This document shows positions 7,656 to 14,197 of a stretch of 34,508 nucleotides of DNA, one piece after another. Below the pieces are notes generated by a model. That model was given only the letters and a program-made list of their open reading frames with translations, was not told the DNA's origin and did not search any database. The stretch is taken from assembly GCA_021845665.1 (NCBI GenBank), contig JAJZVO010000046.1:1-34508 (forward strand), read 5' to 3'. The stretch comes from Bacteroidota bacterium (GTDB taxonomy: Bacteria; Bacteroidota; Ignavibacteria; Kryptoniales; JAKASW01). Each line of letters begins with the position of its first letter. Position 1 is the first letter of the stretch. Position numbers and translations under genes: made by a program.

Positions 7656-7694
7656 GTGATTGATAGACATTCAAAGCTAACGTTAAAATTCCGG

Positions 7695-8624
7695 CTAACT
7701 GGAAAAGATATTCCTTACCACAAATCCCACGTTCGCCGGTCTCTCGGCGAGACGGCGGACATACCATTTGTACCACGCCTTGCCGTAACTGATGAGGACA
7801 CGAATGTTGTAGCCTTCACCAGCGAGACGCTTCTGCTCGTTCGGCTTGATCCCGTAGAGCATCTGTATCTCGACCTTCTCCTTCGGCACGCTTAAGTCGC
7901 CGGCTACTTTCATAATCTTTCTGTGCAGATCAGTATCATGAGTCCCGAACGCTGCCCGGACACCGTTATCTTGTATTCCCTTCAAAAGACGAGTTGAAAG
8001 CTCGAAGTAATATTTGTCCACATCTTCCTTGTCCGGGTACGCGATAGACGCAGGCTCGTTGTACGCTCCCTTCACCAATCTTACAAGCGGCGACATTTCG
8101 ATGAGACTTTCGAGATCCTTCTTCGTTCGCCGAAGATACGACTGCAAACAGACCCCCGCGTTCGAATAATCTTTCCTCACCTTCCTGTAAAGATCGAGAG
8201 TGGCGTCCACATAACTGCTTCGCTCCATGTCGATCCAAACGACGTTGTTGAGTTCCTTCGCCTTGATGGCGAGGGCCTTAAAGTTCTCGTAAGCATGATC
8301 GGTGGAGAGATCAAGACCGAGCTGAGTGAGCTTAACGGAAACTTCGATGTCAAGCTTCTCCCTCGCGATCCGTTCCAGCAGGCCGATGTAATGATCGCGG
8401 ACCTTAACGGCTTCGGAGAGGTCGATGATGCTTTCACCGAGGAATGTAAAAACCGTTGGGATGCCGTCACCCTGGAAAGTCTTCGCGGCCCCGATCGCGT
8501 CGTCGAGTTCCTCTCCAGGCATGAACCTCTTCAACGCCCTGCGGACGAACCGGTAGTTGGGAACGTGTTCGAGCAGATATTGATTTTCCGAAGCCCACAA
8601 AAGGATATTCCGCGAAAGTTCCAT
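7695..8624 (-). CDS. Monofunctional proline (possibly hydroxyproline) dehydrogenase
   Basis: A 309-residue FAD-dependent (beta/alpha)8 PRODH of the short bacterial type. Family motifs in order: VSVKLTQLGLD with Lys98, WIDMERSSYVDATL (130-143), CLQSYLRRT (159-167), VRLVKGAYNEP (181-191), FGTHD (226-230), IQMLYG (253-258) and the substrate pair Arg290-Arg291 in VRRLAERPANV. It oxidises proline to P5C, passing electrons to quinone at the inner membrane. The Tyr of the usual AYVPYG/VYVPYG motif, which packs on the substrate ring and disfavours hydroxyproline, is Leu277 here (RVLISYG). I chose ATG 8624 because AGGAG lies 5 bases upstream; the in-frame start at 8642 lacks such a site. It is the first gene of the minus-strand cluster. 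The leader region 8625-8923 is shared with a divergent AraC-MGMT gene. Confidence 0.9.
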   Translation of the reverse strand: MELSRNILLWASENQYLLEHVPNYRFVRRALKRFMPGEELDDAIGAAKTFQGDGIPTVFTFLGESIIDLSEAVKVRDHYIGLLERIAREKLDIEVSVKLTQLGLDLSTDHAYENFKALAIKAKELNNVVWIDMERSSYVDATLDLYRKVRKDYSNAGVCLQSYLRRTKKDLESLIEMSPLVRLVKGAYNEPASIAYPDKEDVDKYYFELSTRLLKGIQDNGVRAAFGTHDTDLHRKIMKVAGDLSVPKEKVEIQMLYGIKPNEQKRLAGEGYNIRVLISYGKAWYKWYVRRLAERPANVGFVVRNIFSS

Positions 8625-8923
8625 TCGTGCTCCTGTTTTCATGAAACATAATCTAAGAAATTGAGGAGGCGATTCCCGCTTTCACACCGTTCAATCTGCG
8701 CGCGATGGTATACAAGCGCCAATCGTCGACAGCAACGGGGCACGCGACACCGGGTCGAACGAACGAATCTAACACCCTGGAATGAATTTTTCGACCCTCG
8801 CCTTGGCCGTTCCTTTAAAATCACAGAAGCCCGGGGTTTCGACGAGTAATTCTCGGCAAAGATAAGCAAGAATCGGGTTTGCTGCGGGAGAGATTCGTAA
8901 TAAATTCTTGTTGAGGAAAGAAA
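8625..8923. other. Divergent intergenic region, no supported gene
   Basis: It separates proline dehydrogenase (minus) from the AraC-MGMT gene (plus) and must hold both promoters. I see no convincing paired -35/-10 boxes. A plus-strand frame at 8661-8849 ends in the plausible peptide WNEFFDPRLGRSFKITEARG, but nothing upstream in that frame looks coding and I recognise no family; at most it is a gene remnant. Confidence 0.3.
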
Positions 8924-9772
8924 ATGAACGATTACGAAAGAGTAGCAAAGGCAATATCATACATCGGCACGCATTTCCACCAGCAGCCGGATCTCGAAAG
9001 GGTCGCCGGAGAGATTCACTTGAGCCCCTTTCACTTCCAGCGGCTGTTCAAGAAATGGGCGGGAGTCAGCCCGAAAAAGTTTCTCGAATACATAAGCATC
9101 GAACACGCAAAGTCGCTCCTGAAGAAGCAGGCTTCCCTGTCGGAGGCAAGTTTCGAAACCGGACTTTCCGGAACCGGGCGGCTACACGATCTCTTCATCA
9201 AAATAGAAGGGATGACTCCAGGGGAGTTCAAGAACGGCGGAGAGAACCTGGTCATAAACTACAGCTTTTCCAAAACGCCTTTCGGCAACATAATAGCTGC
9301 ATCGACGGCAAGAGGAATCTGCCACCTCTCATTCGCGGATGACGAAGAGATTGCTTTGCGGCGATCGCGTGACAGATTTCCGAAAGCCACGTTCGTTAAG
9401 AAACGCGACGTGCTCCAGACCGATGCCCTGCGAATATTCGAGGATGACTGGAGTAATCTCCCGAGGGTCAGGCTTCACCTGAAAGGTACTCCGTTCCAGA
9501 TAAAAGTCTGGGAGGCTCTTCTGAAAATACCTTTCGGCCGCATCACCACTTACGCTCGTATTGCAGAGACGATCGGGCAACCAACTGCAACGCGCGCGGT
9601 CGGAACGGCTATCGGCAGCAATCCCGTCGCGTACTTGATTCCATGTCACCGCGTGATCAGGTCGACGGGGGCAATCGGCCATTATCACTGGGGGAACGCA
9701 CGCAAAGTGGTAATTGTCGGATGGGAAGCAGCGAGACTGGAGCGCAGGTCGAGCCCGGATCGGTGCGAATGA
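8924..9772 (+). CDS. AraC-type regulator fused to O6-methylguanine-DNA methyltransferase (Ada-like)
   Basis: A 282-residue two-domain protein. Residues 1-103 are an AraC helix-turn-helix pair (DLERVAGEIHLSPFHFQRLF, then the second helix pair ending GMTPGEFKNGG). Residues 110-275 are an MGMT domain, with FQIKVWEALLKIPFGRITTY (191-210), the Arg-finger region RAVGTAIGSNP (224-234) and the alkyl-acceptor Cys241 in IPCHRVI. It repairs O6-alkylguanine by irreversible transfer to Cys241. Unlike E. coli Ada it has no N-terminal zinc methylphosphotriester domain, so the usual switch to activator by Cys methylation is absent; how it would sense damage is unclear. The ATG at 8924 follows GAGG at 7 bases. 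Confidence 0.9.
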   Translation: MNDYERVAKAISYIGTHFHQQPDLERVAGEIHLSPFHFQRLFKKWAGVSPKKFLEYISIEHAKSLLKKQASLSEASFETGLSGTGRLHDLFIKIEGMTPGEFKNGGENLVINYSFSKTPFGNIIAASTARGICHLSFADDEEIALRRSRDRFPKATFVKKRDVLQTDALRIFEDDWSNLPRVRLHLKGTPFQIKVWEALLKIPFGRITTYARIAETIGQPTATRAVGTAIGSNPVAYLIPCHRVIRSTGAIGHYHWGNARKVVIVGWEAARLERRSSPDRCE

Positions 9773-9851
9773 CTTTCCGTCCAGGCGATTGCGAGAACCC
9801 ATCATGATCATTTTATTACATCAGCACTTTGACAAGATAAAGAGGACAACG

Positions 9852-10325
9852 ATGTCAACAAATTTTCGTTTCGAAGCACTCCCAAAACAACGGTTCGACA
9901 ACCTGCTACGAATGAGCGACGAAGAACTGCAGTCGCGCCATGCGAAGTGGGTTGAAGTAGATGCTGAGCCGGGATACCCCTGCCGCGTATCTCTGGAGGA
10001 TGCCAAAATCGGGGAAAGGGTGCTGCTGGTTCCGTACACTCATCATGACGCCGATTCGCCTTACAGGGCATCGGGGCCGATTTTTGTACGGGAACATTGC
10101 GAGACGGCTCAACCGGCAATCAATGAAATCCCGAAGATGCTCCATCACCGGCTTCTGTCCGTGAGAGGATACGATGCCATGGGATATCTCATCTCTGCGG
10201 AAGTCGTTCAAGGCAGCGAGCTCCGGGCCATAATCGAGAACGTGTTTGGGAATGATTCCGTTGAATACATTCACATCCATAATGCGAGACCCGGCTGCTT
10301 CAACTGCGCAGTTTATCGCACATGA
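9852..10325 (+). CDS. DUF1203 family protein
   Basis: A 157-residue protein matching the DUF1203 pattern: an early LPKQRFDNLLRMSDEEL, then EPGYPCRVSLEDAKIGERVL, LVPYTHHDADSPYRASGPIF, RAYD-like VRGYDAMGY, and the C-terminal IHIHNARPGCFNCAVYR. The biochemical role of the family is unknown to me; it is often described as a small conserved cytoplasmic protein. The start at 9852 has AAGAGG 6 bases upstream; the longer frame from 9714 overlaps the MGMT gene and is not supported. It follows the MGMT gene by 79 bases on the same strand and may be co-transcribed. Confidence 0.75.
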   Translation: MSTNFRFEALPKQRFDNLLRMSDEELQSRHAKWVEVDAEPGYPCRVSLEDAKIGERVLLVPYTHHDADSPYRASGPIFVREHCETAQPAINEIPKMLHHRLLSVRGYDAMGYLISAEVVQGSELRAIIENVFGNDSVEYIHIHNARPGCFNCAVYRT

Positions 10326-10456
10326 TGCTCTGCTTGACGCATCTCTATCCGTAAAGCTGTTTCCACTATTTGCGATTACTTGTAAACGAGGAGAATTTCT
10401 GACTAACTTGTGTGCGAGCAGGACGTCGTAAAGAAATATAGCAAGGATACCATGCT

Positions 10457-11080
10457 ATGTACGTTCCGAAATTCTTTGAAATAAAAGACTGGCCGGAAAT
10501 ATCACGATTTGTGACGGACAACCCGCTTGCAACGCTCATCAGCCGGGCAGACGAGTATCCGGTCGCGACTCATGTTCCCCTGGAATTGGAAGAAGACGAG
10601 CATGGCGAGATGGTTCTTTCCGGTCACGTCGCGAAAGCAAACCGTCACCGGACGCTATTCGAATCGCAGCCGGACGTCCTCGCGATTTTCCTGTCGCCGA
10701 TCCAGCATTACATTTCATCTTCATGGTACCACCACCCGAACGTGCCGACGTGGAATTACATGAGTGTTCACGTTTACGGTCATCTCAGAACGGTTGAAGG
10801 CGAGCGGTTGAGGCAATCGCTGGAGAAGATGACGCGTTACCACGAACAAATCTCGTCGCATCCTGTGACAGAGGAGGTTCTGCAGAGCGAGATCGAAAAA
10901 CAGATCGGCGGGATCGTCGGATTCGAAATAGACATCGAAAAAGTCGAAGCCGCGTGCAAGATGAGCCAGAACAGGGACGAAGAAGATTACAGGAACATTG
11001 TCGCAGAGCTCGAGAAGCTCGAAGACTATAACGCGAAGATGGTCGCGAAGAAGATGTCCGAGATAAGAAGGATTGACTAG
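10457..11080 (+). CDS. PaiB-family FMN-binding protein
   Basis: A 207-residue member of the PaiB/flavin split-barrel family. Visible motifs are the N-terminal MYVPKFFE, THVPLELEE, LSGHVAKANRH (54-64), ISSSWYHHPNVPTWNY and the SVHVYGHLRTVE strand. In Bacillus PaiB is linked to repression of sporulation and protease genes with PaiA, but most homologues are uncharacterised FMN-binding proteins. No PaiA acetyltransferase lies beside it. AAGGA stands 9 bases before the ATG. The stop is 11 bases before the SemiSWEET start, so the two are probably one operon. The family call is strong; the function is uncertain. Confidence 0.85.
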   Translation: MYVPKFFEIKDWPEISRFVTDNPLATLISRADEYPVATHVPLELEEDEHGEMVLSGHVAKANRHRTLFESQPDVLAIFLSPIQHYISSSWYHHPNVPTWNYMSVHVYGHLRTVEGERLRQSLEKMTRYHEQISSHPVTEEVLQSEIEKQIGGIVGFEIDIEKVEAACKMSQNRDEEDYRNIVAELEKLEDYNAKMVAKKMSEIRRID

Positions 11081-11091
11081 AAGAGCACACG

Positions 11092-11346
11092 ATGAAATTC
11101 ACCGAAATTATAGGCTTCGCGGCCGCGATACTCACGACTGCAGCATATATTCCGCAGTTCGTCAAAGTATGGAAGACACGCTCAACCAAAGACATAAGTC
11201 TAAGAATGTACCTGATGATGTGCTCAGGAGTTTTCCTGTGGCTTGTCTTCGGGATCCGGCTCAGATCGCTGCCGATCATCCTGGCGAACGGAATTACTTT
11301 CATCCTCACGGCCGCAATATTAGGCATGAAAATAAGACACAAGTGA
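11092..11346 (+). CDS. SemiSWEET / PQ-loop membrane transporter
   Basis: An 84-residue three-helix membrane protein. Helix 1 (about 5-22) carries the PQ motif AAYIPQF, helix 2 spans about 39-55 (LMMCSGVFLWLVFGI) and helix 3 about 61-79 (LPIILANGITFILTAAIL). SemiSWEETs work as homodimers that move sugars or other small solutes across the inner membrane. The length is typical. It lies 11 bases after paiB and 44 bases before the PLP decarboxylase, suggesting a joint operon, though the transported solute cannot be read from the sequence. Confidence 0.88.
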   Translation: MKFTEIIGFAAAILTTAAYIPQFVKVWKTRSTKDISLRMYLMMCSGVFLWLVFGIRLRSLPIILANGITFILTAAILGMKIRHK

Positions 11347-11390
11347 ACCATCGCCGCGCGGCAATCGACTGAAACCAGATAAGAAAAGAA

Positions 11391-12860
11391 ATGAAGGATT
11401 ATCACAAACTTCTTTCCGACGAAATCTCGCTCGACCCGCCGGACTGGGAAGAGATGCGAACGCTCGGTCACAAAATGATCGACGACATGACGGACCATCT
11501 CCAGAACATACGGCAAGAACCATCGTGGCGGAAAATACCAGGCGAGACGAAGGAATCCTTGAAAATGAATCTTCCGCAGGAGCCGCAGGCCATTACCGAT
11601 ATCTACGAAGAGTTCAGGCAACGCATCCTTCCCTATCCGAGCGGGAACATTCACCCGCGTTTCTGGGCATGGGTACAGGGAACCGGCACTCCGTTCGGGA
11701 TGCTTGCGGAAATGCTCGCGGCGGGAATGAATCCGAACACGGCACTCGGCGAACACTCGGCGATGTACGTCGAGCGGCAAGTCCTGAGCTGGTGCAAGGA
11801 GATGATGAATTATCCGCAATCATCGTCGGGAATTCTCGTCAGCGGCGGCTCGATGGCAAACATAACGGCGCTCATGGTAGCGAGAAATCACCAGACCGGG
11901 AAGGACGTCCGAAAAGAAGGCGTCAGAGCTGCGACAGGTAATATGACGCTCTATTGTTCCGCCGAGACGCACAGTTGCGTCGAAAAGGCGGTCGAGGTGA
12001 TGGGTATCGGATCGAATTCGTTGAGGAAAATTGAGGTCGACAACCATTACCGTATCAGAACCGATGAGCTTGAGCGGGCGATCAAACTTGATATCGGTGC
12101 CGGCAACACGCCCTTCTGTCTGATCGGAAACGCCGGAACCGTGAACACCGGCGCGATCGATCCGCTCGAAGAGCTGCTTTCAATCTCCAGAAAATACCGA
12201 CTTTGGTTTCACATCGACGGCGCGTTCGGCGCGCTTGCTAAGATGGTCCCCGAATATTCCGACGAGCTCGGTCCAACCGAAGAAGCCGACAGCGTGGCTT
12301 TCGATCTGCACAAGTGGATGTACATGCCGTTCGAGGTCGGATGCGTGCTTATTAAAGATTCAGCCGCTCATAGGGAAGCATTCGCAAGCGAGCCGAATTA
12401 CCTGATGAACCACGAAAGAGGACTCGCCGCCGGACCCGACCCGATGGGTAATTACGGACTCGAACTGTCGCGGGGATTCAAGGCGCTCAAAGTGTGGATG
12501 TCTCTGAAAGAGCACGGTATCCGGAAATATGCCGCTGCCATCAGGCAGAACATCGCCCAGGCTTTCTATCTGGGAGAACTCATTGAACGGGAAGCGCGTC
12601 TCGAACTTCTGACGCCTGTAAGCATGAACGTGGTCTGTTTCAGGTATAAGAGAAACGATGTCTCAAATGAAGGGCTTAACAAGCTCAACAAAGAGATTGT
12701 GATGTCACTCCAGGAAGATGGGATCGCCTCACCGTCTTCGACGATACTCGATGGTAAATACGCGATACGCGTCGCGAATACGAACCACCGGAGCCGGAAG
12801 GAGGATTTCGACGAACTCGTCAGGGAAACGGTAAGAATGGGAGACAAACTGCTTACTTAG
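11391..12860 (+). CDS. PLP-dependent group II (aromatic-amino-acid type) decarboxylase
   Basis: A 489-residue fold-type I decarboxylase of the DDC/TDC/GAD group II family. HPRFWAWVQGTGTPFGMLAE (88-107) is the typical substrate-side segment. SGGSMANITAL (151-161) binds the PLP phosphate, His194 in SAETHSC stacks on the cofactor, Asp276 in HIDGAFGA contacts the ring nitrogen, and Lys308 in FDLHKWMYMPF forms the aldimine. Group II enzymes decarboxylate aromatic amino acids, glutamate, aspartate or diaminobutyrate; the N-terminal DWEEMRTLGHKMIDDM and the length resemble aromatic decarboxylases, but substrate is not certain. It follows the SemiSWEET gene on the same strand and ends the cluster. 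The ribosome-binding site is weak (AAGAAAAG). Confidence 0.85.
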   Translation: MKDYHKLLSDEISLDPPDWEEMRTLGHKMIDDMTDHLQNIRQEPSWRKIPGETKESLKMNLPQEPQAITDIYEEFRQRILPYPSGNIHPRFWAWVQGTGTPFGMLAEMLAAGMNPNTALGEHSAMYVERQVLSWCKEMMNYPQSSSGILVSGGSMANITALMVARNHQTGKDVRKEGVRAATGNMTLYCSAETHSCVEKAVEVMGIGSNSLRKIEVDNHYRIRTDELERAIKLDIGAGNTPFCLIGNAGTVNTGAIDPLEELLSISRKYRLWFHIDGAFGALAKMVPEYSDELGPTEEADSVAFDLHKWMYMPFEVGCVLIKDSAAHREAFASEPNYLMNHERGLAAGPDPMGNYGLELSRGFKALKVWMSLKEHGIRKYAAAIRQNIAQAFYLGELIEREARLELLTPVSMNVVCFRYKRNDVSNEGLNKLNKEIVMSLQEDGIASPSSTILDGKYAIRVANTNHRSRKEDFDELVRETVRMGDKLLT

Positions 12861-13028
12861 GGTACTCACCGCGGTCGTTTCTCAGGCTAATCATGGTGAC
12901 ATGGATATCGCATAGATCCACCTGGCATGTAAAGACTCGGGTGAGAAGAACGTGCATACGGCTGAGAACGCAATCAGAGCCTTCACAGCATCCTCCGGAA
13001 GCTATAACCCCGCGGAGAGGGCGGTTGG

Positions 13029-13190
13029 CTACTTAAGGAGCCCGCTGAGTGCCGATCCGAGATAGTACGGCCAAATTAGGATTGCCAATACTCCCTGCCA
13101 GAATAAAAGTTTGAGAAAACCGATGGTAAACAGCCAACCGATTACCCAGATAATTCCGAAGCATGAGTTTTCGACTTTGACTTTTTCCAT
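13029..13190 (-). CDS. Small 53-residue membrane protein of unknown function
   Basis: A short protein with a charged start (MEKVKVENS) and one or two hydrophobic helices (about 10-27 FGIIWVIGWLFTIGFL and 30-50 FWQGVLAILIWPYYLGSAL). I chose ATG 13190 because GGAAGG lies 7 bases upstream; a longer in-frame start at 13265 adds 25 mostly polar residues with no ribosome-binding site. The WVIGWLFTIGFLKLLFW pattern looks like a real membrane protein rather than chance, but I cannot name a family. It is isolated between convergent neighbours. The region 12861-13028 before it holds nothing I can identify. Confidence 0.5.
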   Translation of the reverse strand: MEKVKVENSCFGIIWVIGWLFTIGFLKLLFWQGVLAILIWPYYLGSALSGLLK

Positions 13191-13442
13191 GACTAGCCCT
13201 TCCGACAATTTTCCAGATTGGAAAGAATCCTTAATGGCAGATCGCCACGAATCAATGGGCTTCATCGCAACCGCCCGACCCCGCTAAATTATCCGCAACA
13301 ACTTTCAAATGCAATCGTTTCGATCGGAACACGGATCACGCGGTAGAAGATGGACCCTGACGGGGTAATCGTGTGGAGCAATGAATTCACTGGCTGTCGA
13401 TCCGCGAGATCCATGTTCAACAAACGGCCGTGGACAGGTAAA

Positions 13443-14030
13443 TCAAATACCGGTAGCGAGGTGAGACATCACAAATATGATCGCGATTTGCATGGCACCC
13501 TGAATCGCCACGGTTCGGAAATAACTCTTCATCAGCCTTTGTATCTTCTCGCCGTCCGGTTTTTCCTTCCTCATTTCAAAATATACTCTGAGGTTCGTCG
13601 GCAGAAGAATGCCGAGACCCTGTATTGTGAGAACGGCAAGTATAAAATATACAGCGATCATCCACCAGTACTGCGGAAAGCCGACATTGAGATAGCCCAT
13701 CATGGACGCGAGATAGAAACCGGCTGTCGGCGTAATGATCGCAAGTGTAGGCATGTAGAAAATCATTTTCGGTATCAGGCGCAAAATCATACCCCTGCGT
13801 GCCTGCAGGTCAAGCCTTCGCAATATAGGACCGATTACGAATCCCATGAACAAATCCGTGCCCGTCCATGAAAGTCCCGCCAGCACGTGTATGAAATTGA
13901 GCAAACGGAAATCACGGATGACAATTACCACTACCATAGCTCCGATGGCAACCAACGTCCAAATGATGTTTCGCCATCTTATTTCAGGTATATCGGCGGG
14001 TTGGTTCACGGGTATAGCCGCATCACTCAT
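13443..14030 (-). CDS. Integral membrane protein of unknown function
   Basis: A 195-residue protein with about five predicted helices: 22-40 (NIIWTLVAIGAMVVVIVI), 43-67, 85-108 (LIPKMIFYMPTLAIITPTAG), 121-142 (YWWMIAVYFILAVLTIQGLG) and 172-190. The second helix carries NFIHVLAGLSWTGTDLFMG, a His/Trp pattern seen in small membrane proteins of the CopD/DUF2269 sort, but the match is too weak to name. GAGGAAT stands just before the ATG at 14030. The 167-base gap to the next gene (14031-14197) holds no recognised feature. Confidence 0.65.
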   Translation of the reverse strand: MSDAAIPVNQPADIPEIRWRNIIWTLVAIGAMVVVIVIRDFRLLNFIHVLAGLSWTGTDLFMGFVIGPILRRLDLQARRGMILRLIPKMIFYMPTLAIITPTAGFYLASMMGYLNVGFPQYWWMIAVYFILAVLTIQGLGILLPTNLRVYFEMRKEKPDGEKIQRLMKSYFRTVAIQGAMQIAIIFVMSHLATGI

Positions 14031-14197
14031 TATTCCTCTTCCTGTAATGTGATGTTTGAACTGCTACGAAAAACGATTTCGTCCTGCAATAAATGGTGCC
14101 GTCATGGTCTCGACGGTGGCATTGCGGTAATCCGATGTGCGCGGGACGACCTTCAGGGAGAGCCCGGAAGAAACTCCGGACTACCCGATAAATCTCG

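Noticed and set aside
12879-13045. Possible gene remnant with a coding-like stretch after the decarboxylase
   Set aside because: The frame contains an early TAG, has no ribosome-binding site and matches no family I recognise.
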